From contig NZ_CAKPUG010000001.1 in assembly GCF_934191625.1 (NCBI RefSeq), positions 496,001 through 560,000 of the forward strand: a stretch of DNA of 64,000 nucleotides, written 5' to 3'. The position numbers and the translations under genes are program-made. This DNA is from an uncultured Lactococcus sp. Lineage in GTDB: Bacteria; Bacillota; Bacilli; Lactobacillales; Streptococcaceae. Shown here one piece after another: positions 26,775-36,018 of the stretch (within the stretch, counting starts at the first letter, position 1; each line of letters opens with the position of its first letter). Below the pieces are notes generated by a model. It had not been told where the DNA came from. It ran no database searches and saw only the letters and a list, made by a program, of their open reading frames with translations.

Positions 26775-28010
26775 TTATTCAGTAGCTGATGAGATTGATT
26801 TTACGAAATTATCAAGTTGTGCTTGGTATTGTGTAGCAGGAGTCTTACCGGTGTATGCATTCTCAATAAGTGGGGCAGCCAAGTTCCAGAATGTTGCCAT
26901 TTGTGGCATCTTAGGCATTAATGTATCGTTTTCTACTTGTTTGATTACTGCTAGAGCTACAGGATCTTTTGCAACTTCAGAATCTTTTTGGGCTTCTTTT
27001 GAAACGGGGACTGCATTATTGGCTTTATAAAGTGCTAATTGCGATTCAGTGTTTGACAAATACTGGGCTAAAGCAGATGCTGCAACAGGATCTTCAGATT
27101 GTGAATTCACAGCAAGAGTACCTACACCGGAGAAAGCTTGCATTTGTTTAGAGCCTGAACCAAAGTCAGCAGTCGGTAAGGTTGTTGCACCAAAGTTTTC
27201 ACCAAGGATTTCTTTCACTGTACTACCGTCCCATGGGCCGTCGAGTATAGCTTGTGTTTTACCAGATTTGAGGTCAGCGAGAAGTGCTGTACCAGATTGC
27301 TTAACACCGGGATTTGCTTTTTGTTGAGCAAACCAAGTCATGGCCTCAACACCAGCTTTAGTATTTGCATCTGTACCATCAACTGTTTCACCATCCTTAC
27401 CGAAGAGCTGTGTTCCATTGGCCAAGAATACAGGATACCAATTGTAAGAGTTTGTAAAATCTGTTCCGATTGGTGTTTCTGCTGTAAAGTCTGCCCAATC
27501 TTTTGGAGCTTCATTAAATTTTGCTTTATTATAGTAAACAATATTTGATTGCTCATCTTGTGGATAAGCGTAGAGCTTGCCTTTCCAAGAAACAGCATCA
27601 ACAGCAATGGAGATATCATTTGATTTTACCCAGTCTGTTGCTGATGGTGAAAGGGGATTGATGTAGCCCGCTTCAGCCATGGCACCCAATTGGTCATTTG
27701 GTACTTTAAAGACATCTGCGGCTTGGCCAGGGTCTTTACTCACATCTTGTTTTGCATTTGCAGAACCATTTGGAGACTGTGTAACCGTAACTTTAATGTT
27801 TGGGTATTCTTTGTTGAAATTTTTAATTAAATCTTTATAAGAAGCCACGTTGGCTGGATCCACCCAAAGTGTAACTGCACCTTTATGGTCTTTAGCATCT
27901 GAAGATGCAGAAGTTGTGCTTCCACTATCCTTACTATTCCCACAAGCAGCGAGGCTAGCAAGAGCAATCAGAGAAGCGCTACTCAGAGCGATTTTTTTCC
28001 ATGTGTTCAT
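26775..28010 (-). CDS. malE: Maltose/maltodextrin-binding lipoprotein MalE
   Basis: Solute-binding lipoprotein of 411 residues. The signal peptide ends in lipobox SLAACG (Cys 23), then a Ser/Thr/Asp linker. The mature part starts GAVTLWVDPANVASYKDLIKNFNKEYPNIKVTV, the family-1 extracellular binding protein pattern, and contains the ligand-contact style text GPWDGSTVKEI and PMPQMATFWN-like text near the C-terminus (reads LMPKMPQMATFWNLAAPL). It delivers maltose and maltodextrins to MalFG. The start follows GGAGGA. First gene of the operon. Confidence 0.93.
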   Translation of the reverse strand: MNTWKKIALSSASLIALASLAACGNSKDSGSTTSASSDAKDHKGAVTLWVDPANVASYKDLIKNFNKEYPNIKVTVTQSPNGSANAKQDVSKDPGQAADVFKVPNDQLGAMAEAGYINPLSPSATDWVKSNDISIAVDAVSWKGKLYAYPQDEQSNIVYYNKAKFNEAPKDWADFTAETPIGTDFTNSYNWYPVFLANGTQLFGKDGETVDGTDANTKAGVEAMTWFAQQKANPGVKQSGTALLADLKSGKTQAILDGPWDGSTVKEILGENFGATTLPTADFGSGSKQMQAFSGVGTLAVNSQSEDPVAASALAQYLSNTESQLALYKANNAVPVSKEAQKDSEVAKDPVALAVIKQVENDTLMPKMPQMATFWNLAAPLIENAYTGKTPATQYQAQLDNFVKSISSATE

Positions 28011-28057
28011 AAAATATTTCCTCCTAAATGAAAATAATTATTCTAATTTGTAATTCT

Positions 28058-28086
28058 ATTTTATGCAAACGCTTCCGTTTTGTCAA
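28058..28086 (-). promoter_or_regulatory. malE promoter with a LacI-type operator in the spacer
   Basis: Minus strand: consensus -35 TTGACA (28081-28086), 17-bp spacer, -10 TAAAAT (28058-28063). The spacer holds a LacI-family-type operator, plus-strand TGCAAACGCTTCCG (28064-28077), which resembles both MalR boxes and cre sites. Binding there would block polymerase. Confidence 0.8.
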
Positions 28087-28112
28087 GAGCAAACTTATTA
28101 CAATTTGATTAC

Positions 28113-28149
28113 TGTATATGTTGGTATATACATGTTATAGCTGTATACA
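28113..28149. repeat. TGTATA inverted repeats in the mal intergenic region
   Basis: TGTATAT (28113-28119) and ATATACA (28126-28132) form an inverted repeat with a 6-base gap, and a palindrome TGTATACA follows at 28142-28149. They lie midway between the two divergent promoters and are not explained by the MalR/cre-type sites. Confidence 0.5.
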
Positions 28150-28194
28150 ATAGAAAATTTTATTTTGGATTTTATTTTTTATAAAAAAACATAC

Positions 28195-28232
28195 TGCAAA
28201 CGGTTGCGCAAAAGTTGAGCTTATGCTAAAAT
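28195..28232 (+). promoter_or_regulatory. Promoter of the maltodextrin enzyme operon with MalR-type operator
   Basis: -35 TTGCGC (28204-28209), 17-bp spacer, extended -10 TG-C-TAAAAT (hexamer 28227-28232). A near-palindromic LacI-family operator, TGCAAACGGTTGCGCA (28195-28210), covers the -35. It shares GCAAACG with the malE operator. Confidence 0.8.
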
Positions 28233-28264
28233 GAAAAAAACAAGAAAAAAAGAGGTATTTATTC

Positions 28265-30019
28265 ATGAATAAAGCAGCCATTTATCACCGTCCAGAATCA
28301 GAATTTGCTTATCTCTATACAGATGAAATAATTCATATCCGTTTACGTGTTGCACGTGACGACATTCAAAGTGTTGCATTGATCTATGGTGATCCTTATA
28401 TGTTTGTAAAACGTGATGAGGAACCAGAAATGGTTTGGGATTATCAAGAAGTAGAAATGAAGTGTGGTTTATCCACAGCAGAGAGTGATTTCTATGTGAC
28501 GGAGGTTAGCGTTCCGCATAAGCGCATGGACTACTTATTTGTAATCACGGACCGTGATGGGGAGAAGGTTGTCTATAGTGACTCTGGTATTCTTCCTTAC
28601 GAAGTAAAATTACTCACAAAAAAATATGCAGCATTTCGTATGCCTTTCTTCCACGAAGTTGATCGTTTTAAGGCTCCGGATTGGGTGAAAAATACAGTAT
28701 GGTATCAAATATTCCCTGAACGATTTGCTAATGGAAATCCAGCGATTAATCCAGTAGGAGTGAAAGAATGGGATCCGACTGAATCTCCTAACCGTCAAGA
28801 CTTGTATGGCGGCGACCTCCAAGGAGTAATTGATCATTTGGACCATCTAACAGACTTAGGTGTGAACGGTATTTACTTTACTCCTGTTTTCCAAGCCTAT
28901 TCTAATCATAAATATGATACGGAAGATTATTTGAAAATTGACCAGTATTTTGGTGATTTGAATATTTTCAAAACTTTAGTTAAAGAAGCGCATCAACGTG
29001 GCATTAAAGTAATGCTTGACGCTGTCTTTAATCACATTGGAGATACGAGTTCTCAGTGGCAAGATGTTCTCAAACATCAAGAAAATTCAAAATATGCAGA
29101 TTGGTTCCATGTTAATGAATGGCCAGCAACTTACACACCAACTGAAGATTTTGAAGTGTCCGAAGCAGCAACTTACGATACATTCGCCTTTACCCCGCAT
29201 ATGCCGAAATTAAATACTGCCAACCCAGAAGTTCAAGAGTATTTGCTTAACATTGCAGAATATTGGATTAAGGAGTGTGATATCGATGCGTGGCGCTTAG
29301 ATGTGGCAGACGAAGTCGATCATGCCTTCTGGAAGAAATTTCGCACGACATGCGATGCTGCAAAAGAAGATTTCTACATCTTAGGAGAGGTTTGGCATTC
29401 GGCACAACCTTGGCTAATCGGTGATGAGTTTTCAGCAGTTATGAACTATGCTTATACAAATGCGATTATTGATACTTTTGTGAAAGATGACTTAAGCTTA
29501 GAACAAATGGTTTCGGCAATTAATGCTCAGCTTATGCTTTATCGTAAGCAAACGAATGAAGTTATGTTTAACATCTTAGATTCTCATGATACACCACGTC
29601 TTCTAACACAAGCCAAAGGAAGTAAAGACTTGGTCAAACAAGTTCAAGCCTTCATGTATCTCCAACCAGGTGTCCCTTGTATCTATTATGGTGATGAGTA
29701 TGGTCTGGATGGAGGCGCTGATCCGGATTGTCGCAAATGCATGCCATGGACGGAAGAAAACCAAGACTTAGAAATGTTTGCTTTCTTCAAAAAACTTGTA
29801 GCTTTCCGTAGAGAATATGCAGATATTCTTAGTCACTCTGATTTAGAATGGCAGCTTGTTGATGGCACTCAAGGTGTTGTAAAACTGGTGCGGGGAGCAC
29901 TTAAGGCAGTCTTTAACAAGGGCGCTCAGCCGGTTACTGTTGAAGACGGGGAAGTATTGCTGTCCCACTTGGTAGAGAACAGTCACGTCCAGAAAAATGG
30001 ATTTGTAATTTATAGATAA
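28265..30019 (+). CDS. Neopullulanase/maltogenic amylase-type glycoside hydrolase (GH13_20)
   Basis: Intracellular alpha-glucan hydrolase of 584 residues with no signal peptide. Residues 1-125 form a CBM34-like N-terminal domain. The catalytic barrel has VWYQIFPERFANG, DAVFNH, the nucleophile Asp in DAWRLDVADE (around residue 345), the acid/base Glu in LGEVWH (around 377) and the third acid in LDSHDTPR. This architecture is that of cyclomaltodextrinases, neopullulanases and maltogenic amylases. It would shorten imported maltodextrins. First gene of the plus-strand half of the mal divergon. Confidence 0.9.
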   Translation: MNKAAIYHRPESEFAYLYTDEIIHIRLRVARDDIQSVALIYGDPYMFVKRDEEPEMVWDYQEVEMKCGLSTAESDFYVTEVSVPHKRMDYLFVITDRDGEKVVYSDSGILPYEVKLLTKKYAAFRMPFFHEVDRFKAPDWVKNTVWYQIFPERFANGNPAINPVGVKEWDPTESPNRQDLYGGDLQGVIDHLDHLTDLGVNGIYFTPVFQAYSNHKYDTEDYLKIDQYFGDLNIFKTLVKEAHQRGIKVMLDAVFNHIGDTSSQWQDVLKHQENSKYADWFHVNEWPATYTPTEDFEVSEAATYDTFAFTPHMPKLNTANPEVQEYLLNIAEYWIKECDIDAWRLDVADEVDHAFWKKFRTTCDAAKEDFYILGEVWHSAQPWLIGDEFSAVMNYAYTNAIIDTFVKDDLSLEQMVSAINAQLMLYRKQTNEVMFNILDSHDTPRLLTQAKGSKDLVKQVQAFMYLQPGVPCIYYGDEYGLDGGADPDCRKCMPWTEENQDLEMFAFFKKLVAFRREYADILSHSDLEWQLVDGTQGVVKLVRGALKAVFNKGAQPVTVEDGEVLLSHLVENSHVQKNGFVIYR

Positions 30020-30281
30020 TCAAAAATTAAACAAGAAATAGTAATAAATGATGGCCCATTTATAAAAATGATAACTCTGCCCCAGATATCGCTTCTTATA
30101 TGGAAAAAATTTGACATAATAGAGAAAAAGGGGGTTCGTTTCGTGTAGGGCACGGTAATCTCCAGAGTAAAATATTTAAGCAGAATTATGGATGTTCTGC
30201 ATAGACTGGTGTCTTTCTGACTTTATTTATCATTTTCGAAGAACTTGCTTTAATATCAAGAGAATAATCAAAAGGAAAAAA

Positions 30282-31889
30282 ATGAAAAAAGATGATTTTG
30301 CACATTGGACAGGTTACCAGATTTATCCTAAATCTTTTAAAGACAGTAATGGTGATGGTATAGGTGATTTACAAGGAATTATTGAAAAGTTACCTTACTT
30401 GAAAGAACTGGGAATAGATTTCATTTGGCTTAACCCCGTCTATAAAAGCCCACAAGTGGATGGGGGCTACGATATTGCCGATTTTTATAGTATTGATGCG
30501 CGCTTTGGTAACTTGGAAGATTTAAAAGAGCTGCTGCAAAAAGCGCATGAAAGCGGCTTGAAAGTAATTATGGATTTAGTTGTTAACCATACGTCTGATC
30601 AGCATCCTTGGTTTATTGAAAGCCAAAAAACAAAGGACAATCCCTATCGGGATTATTATCACTGGGCAGATGCAACGCCCGAGAAAATGCCCAATGAGTG
30701 GCAATCTTTCTTTGGTGGCTCAACCTGGACTTATGATGAACAGACTCAACAAGCATATTTTCATGTCTTTGCGAAAGAACAACCTGACTTGAACTGGAAA
30801 AATCCCAAAGTACGTCATGAAATCTACAAAATGATTAAATGGTGGTTGGAATTAGGTATTGATGGTTTTCGCTTGGATGCCATTTCTCATATCCAAAAAG
30901 AGGATTGGGCCTTTAAAATCAAATCGCTAAAAGGTAACGATCCTTGGCAACCTTTTATGAATGTTTCAGGTATTGAAGTTTATATGGCTGAATTAAAAGA
31001 AATATTTGACCAATATGGTGCCTTAACAGTGGGCGAAGCTTCAGGAGTGACATCAACTGAGGCACCTGATTGGACAGATGCGACTTCAGGTTATTTGAAG
31101 ATGATTTTTGAATTGGAGCATAATGTACGGCAAAAGGGACATGCTGGTCGTGGATGGATGTATGGCTACAAACAGGTAATTATACGTTGGCAAAAGGATA
31201 TGCTTGCACGAGGTTGGAACGCTCTTTATTTGGAAAATCACGACCAACCACGAGCAATCAGTTGCTTTGGTGATGGCAGTATTGCATCTGCTAAAGCTTT
31301 AGCCGTATCTTACATGCTTCTTAGAGGAACGCCATTTATCTATCAGGGACAGGAAATTGGAATGAGTAATTTCCCTTTTACAGATATCACCCAGACAGAT
31401 GCAACTGAAATTAAGCGAGCGTATGAAACATTAATATCTGAGGGTATGGCTGAACGAGATGCTTTGAATAAAGTGATGGCAAATAGCAGAGACCATTCTC
31501 GTACACCGCTGCAATGGGACGCGAGTCAAAACTCAGGATTTACCAGTGGCAAACCTTGGATGCCGATTCACCCAGATTATAAGAAAATAAACACAGAAAA
31601 GTCAGTAGAGCTTATTGATTTGTACAAAGCATTAATCCAACTTCGTCACAAAGAAGAAGATATAGCGCGTGGAACAATCAAGTTTTGGTTTGAGAAACAT
31701 TTGACAGCCTTTGTTTATGAACGCGATTCATTTTTGATTATTACAAATTTGGGTACCCAGAAAGCACATTTGGACTTTAGCAAACTAGAAACAGAAGGGT
31801 ATCAACGTATTCTAGGTAGCCGTCCAAGAAAGTTAGAAAAGAAGATGATTCTCCTTCCCTGGGAATATCAAGTGTTTAAGAAAAAGTAA
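30282..31889 (+). CDS. Alpha-glucosidase, GH13_31 (oligo-1,6-glucosidase-like)
   Basis: 535-residue exo-acting glucosidase. Start ATG 30282 follows AAAAGGA and the protein opens DFAHWTGYQIYPKSFKDSNGDGIGDLQGI, a family hallmark. Region II is DLVVNHTSDQHPWF; the nucleophile lies in GFRLDAISH, the acid/base in TVGEASG and the third acid in ENHDQPR. The residue after the nucleophile Asp is Ala. Oligo-1,6-glucosidases and dextran glucosidases usually have Val there, and alpha-1,4-preferring enzymes have Ala or Thr, so a maltose or maltodextrin preference is inferred. A 262-base gap with a GCAGAA/TTCTGC hairpin (30180-30200) separates it from the preceding gene. Confidence 0.88.
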   Translation: MKKDDFAHWTGYQIYPKSFKDSNGDGIGDLQGIIEKLPYLKELGIDFIWLNPVYKSPQVDGGYDIADFYSIDARFGNLEDLKELLQKAHESGLKVIMDLVVNHTSDQHPWFIESQKTKDNPYRDYYHWADATPEKMPNEWQSFFGGSTWTYDEQTQQAYFHVFAKEQPDLNWKNPKVRHEIYKMIKWWLELGIDGFRLDAISHIQKEDWAFKIKSLKGNDPWQPFMNVSGIEVYMAELKEIFDQYGALTVGEASGVTSTEAPDWTDATSGYLKMIFELEHNVRQKGHAGRGWMYGYKQVIIRWQKDMLARGWNALYLENHDQPRAISCFGDGSIASAKALAVSYMLLRGTPFIYQGQEIGMSNFPFTDITQTDATEIKRAYETLISEGMAERDALNKVMANSRDHSRTPLQWDASQNSGFTSGKPWMPIHPDYKKINTEKSVELIDLYKALIQLRHKEEDIARGTIKFWFEKHLTAFVYERDSFLIITNLGTQKAHLDFSKLETEGYQRILGSRPRKLEKKMILLPWEYQVFKKK

Positions 31890-31913
31890 GAAAAGAATAA
31901 GATAGGAAAAAAG

Positions 31914-34178
31914 ATGAAAAAAATCAACAGAATTATGGAAATTGATCCTTGGTGCATTCAATCTAACAAATTAGAAAAGGAAGAACGCCGTCTTCAAGAA
32001 TCTTTGACATCAATTGGCAATGGTTATATGGGTATGCGTGGTAATTTTTCAGAAAAGTACTCAGGTGACCATCACCAAGGAACATATATTGCAGGTGTGT
32101 GGTTCCCAGACAAAACACGTGTAGGATGGTGGAAAAATGGTTACCCAGAATATTTTGGTAAAGCAATCAATGCTTTGAACTTCTCGGGAGTATCACTTTT
32201 CATTGATGAAGAAGAGGTTGATCTCTATACTGATCAGATTGACAATTTCCAACTTTCCTTAGATATGCAAAAAGCAGTTCTCTCTTATTCTTATGAAAAA
32301 GCTGGAGTTTCTGTCTCTGTTGAGCGATTTATGTCTATCGTTCACCCAGAATTAGCGGTTTTCTCTTTCAGTTTCTCTAGTGTGGATGGTCAACCGCACA
32401 AAGTGCGTACTGCTTCATTTATTGATGCTGATGTGCACAATGAAGATTCCAATTACGAAGAAAAATTCTGGACTGTTTTGGATAAAGGAGGCGATAGAGA
32501 AGGATCCTATATTGCCAATCAAACTATTGCTAATCCTTTCGGTGTAGAACAGTTTACCGTGTTGGCAGGACAAAGCTTCAAAGGGGATTTTCAAGCTAAA
32601 GGGCAGGAAATCCAAGAAGAAAAAGTGATGAATTATCATGAAGCAACTGTAGAACGGGAAACATTGCATTTTGAAAAACGGGTGCTTCTTCTGACAAGTC
32701 GTGATTATAGTGATTTAAAAGCAATGCATGAAGCTTTAGAAGAATTAGAAGAGGTAATACAGGCAAAATCTTATAATCAACTGTTAGAAGAGCATTCAGT
32801 AGCTTGGGCCAAACGTTGGGAGCTGGCAGATGTTGAAATCAAAGGTTCTGATCAAGCACAACAAGGCATTCGTTTTAATCTCTTCCAACTTTTTGCAACT
32901 TACTATGGTGAAGATGAGCGGCTTAATATTGGTCCTAAAGGTTTTACAGGAGAAAAGTATGGTGGTGCAACTTATTGGGATACAGAAGCTTATGCGGTTC
33001 CGCTTTATCTGTCCTTAGCTGATCAACAAGTGACACAAAACTTGTTACGCTACCGACATAAACAATTGCCACAAGCTCAATATAATGCAAGACAGCAGGG
33101 TTTGGCTGGAGCACTTTACCCAATGGTAACTTTCACAGGAATTGAATGTCATAATGAATGGGAAATCACTTTTGAGGAAATTCACCGGAATGGCGCTATT
33201 GCTTATGCTATTTATAATTACACCAATTATACCGGTGATGAAACCTATTTGGCTCAAGAAGGCCTTGAAGTTCTTGTGGAAATTGCACGTTTCTGGGCTG
33301 ATCGTGTCCACTATTCAGAGCGACAAAAAGCTTACATGATTCATGGGGTTACAGGGCCAAACGAATATGAAAATAATATCAATAACAACTGGTATACTAA
33401 TACATTGGCAACTTGGGTTTTGAATTATACCATGGAGAGTTTGAAGAAGTATCCTCGACCAGATTTACAGGTTTCGAAAGAAGAATTGTCGAAGTGGAAT
33501 GATATTGTTGCTCATATGTATTATCCAACAGATGAAGAATTAGGAATTTTTGTCCAACATGACGGCTTTTTGGATAAGGATTTGACACCCGTAGCGGACC
33601 TAGACTCTAAACACTTGCCGTTGAATCAAAACTGGTCCTGGGATCGTATTTTGCGCTCGCCATATATTAAACAAGCAGATGTTCTACAAGGAATTTATTT
33701 CTTTGGAAACCACTATAATTTAGAGGAAAAGAGACGTAATTTTAACTTTTATGAACCTTTAACAGTCCATGAAAGTTCACTTTCTCCCTCTATTCACGCA
33801 ATCCTAGCTGCCGAACTTGGTATGGAAGAGAAAGCAGTTGAAATGTATGAACGAACAGCTCGTTTAGACTTGGATAATTACAATAATGATACAGAAGATG
33901 GATTACATATCACCTCAATGACGGGTTCGTGGCTGGCAATCGTACAAGGATTTGCTCAAATGAAAACTTGGAATGGTCAGTTAAGTTTTGCACCTTTCAT
34001 TCCCAAAGCTTGGGACGCTTACAGCTTCCGTATCAATTATCGTGGCCGTCTGATTAAAGTCAGTGTGGGAGATAAGCTTCAAATAGAATTGCTCAAAGGT
34101 GCATCGATTGATATAGAAGTCTATGGAGAACCAGTCCAATTGAAAGCTACGTATGAATCAGAGGTGAAACATGTTTAA
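31914..34178 (+). CDS. mapA: Maltose phosphorylase (GH65)
   Basis: Cytoplasmic phosphorylase, 754 residues, converting maltose and phosphate to beta-glucose-1-phosphate and glucose. GH65 text includes [15 protein letters not shown] near the N-terminus, [31 protein letters not shown] and the catalytic Glu in [16 protein letters not shown] (around residue 484). Trehalose- and kojibiose-type phosphorylases share the fold. The mal context and the lack of any trehalose PTS favour maltose. The stop overlaps the pgmB start by eight bases. Confidence 0.9.
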   Translation: MKKINRIMEIDPWCIQSNKLEKEERRLQESLTSIGNGYMGMRGNFSEKYSGDHHQGTYIAGVWFPDKTRVGWWKNGYPEYFGKAINALNFSGVSLFIDEEEVDLYTDQIDNFQLSLDMQKAVLSYSYEKAGVSVSVERFMSIVHPELAVFSFSFSSVDGQPHKVRTASFIDADVHNEDSNYEEKFWTVLDKGGDREGSYIANQTIANPFGVEQFTVLAGQSFKGDFQAKGQEIQEEKVMNYHEATVERETLHFEKRVLLLTSRDYSDLKAMHEALEELEEVIQAKSYNQLLEEHSVAWAKRWELADVEIKGSDQAQQGIRFNLFQLFATYYGEDERLNIGPKGFTGEKYGGATYWDTEAYAVPLYLSLADQQVTQNLLRYRHKQLPQAQYNARQQGLAGALYPMVTFTGIECHNEWEITFEEIHRNGAIAYAIYNYTNYTGDETYLAQEGLEVLVEIARFWADRVHYSERQKAYMIHGVTGPNEYENNINNNWYTNTLATWVLNYTMESLKKYPRPDLQVSKEELSKWNDIVAHMYYPTDEELGIFVQHDGFLDKDLTPVADLDSKHLPLNQNWSWDRILRSPYIKQADVLQGIYFFGNHYNLEEKRRNFNFYEPLTVHESSLSPSIHAILAAELGMEEKAVEMYERTARLDLDNYNNDTEDGLHITSMTGSWLAIVQGFAQMKTWNGQLSFAPFIPKAWDAYSFRINYRGRLIKVSVGDKLQIELLKGASIDIEVYGEPVQLKATYESEVKHV

Positions 34179-34836
34179 AGCAGTATTATTTGATCTTGAC
34201 GGTGTAATAACCGATACCGCAGAGTTCCATTTTCAAGCTTGGAAAGCTTTAGCTGAAGAGTTGGACATAGCTGGAGTAGATAGAACGTTTAATGAGCAGC
34301 TAAAAGGTATATCACGCGAAGATTCTTTGAAAAAAATATTGGAGCTTGGTGGAAAGGCTGAAACATATGATGCTGAAAGTTTTGCTCAGCTTGCGAAGCA
34401 AAAAAATGAAAACTATGTTCATATGATTCAAAAAGTAGGGCCAGATGATATTTTTCCTGGTATATTAGATTTGTTGAAAGAACTACGCGCTAAAAATATC
34501 AAGATTGCTTTGGCTTCAGCTTCAAAAAATGGTCGGTTCCTACTTGAGGCGATGGGACTGAGTAAATATTTTGATGCTATTGCTGACCCAGGAAAAGTGG
34601 CAGCCTCCAAACCTGCACCAGATATCTTTTTGGCTGCTGCTGCCGGTGTGGATGTTCCAATCACTTCATGTATAGGAATTGAAGATGCCCAGGCTGGTAT
34701 TGCAGCGATAAAAGCGGCAGGTGCATTACCTATCGGTGTAGGTTCAGCTGAAGACTTAGGAAAAGATATAGCCTTAGTTTCAAATACAAATAGTCTGTCT
34801 CTTGAATTATTAACAAAAGTTTGGGAAAATAAGTAG
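34171..34836 (+). CDS. pgmB: Beta-phosphoglucomutase
   Basis: HAD-superfamily mutase of 221 residues that turns beta-glucose-1-phosphate into glucose-6-phosphate. The nucleophile/acid pair is in [19 protein letters not shown] (Asp 8 and Asp 10), the cap follows, and the core has SASKNG and the Mg-binding GIEDAQAGI. It closely matches the well-studied lactococcal enzyme in these motifs. Coupled to mapA by an eight-base overlap, so product and consumer are made together. Confidence 0.95.
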   Translation: MFKAVLFDLDGVITDTAEFHFQAWKALAEELDIAGVDRTFNEQLKGISREDSLKKILELGGKAETYDAESFAQLAKQKNENYVHMIQKVGPDDIFPGILDLLKELRAKNIKIALASASKNGRFLLEAMGLSKYFDAIADPGKVAASKPAPDIFLAAAAGVDVPITSCIGIEDAQAGIAAIKAAGALPIGVGSAEDLGKDIALVSNTNSLSLELLTKVWENK

Positions 34837-34862
34837 AAGAGAGTAGAATCAGGAGATAGTAT

Positions 34863-35843
34863 ATGGCCGTTACGATAAAAGATGTAGCAAAAAAAGCGGG
34901 TGTTAATGCTTCAACTGTTAGCCGTGTTCTCAAAGACAGTTCGGAAATCAGTGAGAAGACGAAAGTTAAAGTAAGAAAAGCAATGCAAGAACTTGGCTAC
35001 ACGCGAAATGTGGCGGCTCAGATCCTGGCATCAGGAAAATCCAATACCATTGGTGTTGTCTTTCCTCCTGTTGAAGACAAATCAAACCAACCTTTCTATA
35101 TGAAAGTTTTGACATCAATTAATGAAACCGCACGCAAATATGATGTTTCAATTGCTGTTGTAACTGGCTACCAAGAGAGTGAACTCAAGCAGCAGGTTGA
35201 GCTAATGTATTCTGAGAAGCGAGTTGATGGGTTTATTGTTTTGTATGCTGGGAAAGCTGATAGTGTACGCAATTATCTTTTTGATAATAAGATTCCTTTT
35301 GTTCTCTTAGGTACCCCAACAGAAAAGCAAAATGAAATTACCCATGTGGATAACGACAATGTTTTGATGGGACATGAGGCGACAAGATACTTGATGGAGT
35401 TGGGGCATTCGGATATTTCTTTTGTAACTGATACAAAAGACGGGGAAGTTTTTGAGGAGCGTTACCAAGGTTATCAAGATGAGATGATGAAAAAAAATAG
35501 TAAGCCTAACTTACTCGTTTTTAACGAAAACATATCTTTGAAGGATGAAACAGGACTTGTTGTTATGGATGAAGTCTTAGCTTTGAAAGTAATTTCTCGA
35601 TTGGCAGAGCAAGGTGTGAAAGTGCCAGAAGATGTCAGTGTCATTACTTACAATAACTCTGCCTTTTCAACACTCGTTCACCCTTACCTGACAACTTTCG
35701 ACATTAATATTGTACGACTTGGAGCAGCAACAGTAGAGAAATTTCTTGGAATGACACAAAATGAGGAAACCTTCCACGATAAAACGATTATACCTTTTGA
35801 ACTTATCTTAAGAGAAACGACTGCGCTTAAAGATAAAGGGTAA
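34863..35843 (+). CDS. malR: LacI family regulator, probable MalR
   Basis: 326-residue repressor. The HTH (TIKDVAKKAGVNASTVSRVLKD) occupies residues 4-25 and is followed by the hinge helix region and a periplasmic-binding-like sensor domain (IGVVFPP, DGFIVLYAG, HVDNDNVLMGHEATRYLMELGH). It ends the maltodextrin enzyme operon, 26 bases after pgmB. The GCAAACG operators on both mal promoters are its likely targets; the effector (maltose or a maltodextrin) is inferred. Confidence 0.88.
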   Translation: MAVTIKDVAKKAGVNASTVSRVLKDSSEISEKTKVKVRKAMQELGYTRNVAAQILASGKSNTIGVVFPPVEDKSNQPFYMKVLTSINETARKYDVSIAVVTGYQESELKQQVELMYSEKRVDGFIVLYAGKADSVRNYLFDNKIPFVLLGTPTEKQNEITHVDNDNVLMGHEATRYLMELGHSDISFVTDTKDGEVFEERYQGYQDEMMKKNSKPNLLVFNENISLKDETGLVVMDEVLALKVISRLAEQGVKVPEDVSVITYNNSAFSTLVHPYLTTFDINIVRLGAATVEKFLGMTQNEETFHDKTIIPFELILRETTALKDKG

Positions 35844-35846
35844 AGA

Positions 35847-35877
35847 AAAACAGTGAAGAATTTCTTCGCTGTTTTAT
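35847..35877 (+). terminator. Terminator of the mal enzyme operon
   Basis: AAAACAGTGAAG and CTTCGCTGTTTT arms (one G-U pair) around a short A/T loop, four bases after the malR stop. Confidence 0.8.
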
Positions 35878-35912
35878 ATTGTGTAGATTCAAAAAGGATG
35901 TCTTTTACCTCT

Positions 35913-35955
35913 TTTTAGCTTTAAATAAGAAAAAAAGGTCATAATAGTGTAAAAT
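35913..35955 (+). promoter_or_regulatory. ciaRH promoter with CiaR-like direct repeat
   Basis: TTTTAG (35913-35918) and AATAAG (35924-35929) form a direct repeat with exactly five bases between, 5 of 6 matches each to the streptococcal CiaR box NTTAAG-N5-WTTAAG. Ten bases later lies CATAAT (35940-35945), a candidate -10. A second candidate -10, TAAAAT, is at 35950-35955. Confidence 0.5.
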
Positions 35956-35965
35956 AAAGGGAAGG

Positions 35966-35996
35966 ACGGGTAAATTTCTCCTTGAAATTTACCCGT
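35966..35996 (+). repeat. Perfect 12-bp inverted repeat in the ciaR leader
   Basis: ACGGGTAAATTT (35966-35977) and AAATTTACCCGT (35985-35996) with a seven-base loop lie between the promoter and ciaR. No T tract follows, so it is not a terminator; a 5' stabilising stem or an operator are both possible. Confidence 0.7.
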
Positions 35997-36018
35997 TAGT
36001 GTAAGAAAGATGGATGCT

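Noticed and set aside
30020..30281. Possible gene remnant between the two GH13 genes
   Set aside because: The 262-base gap has a short GCAGAA/TTCTGC hairpin and weak promoter-like words, but no frame resembling a known protein and no -35/-10 pair of convincing spacing.
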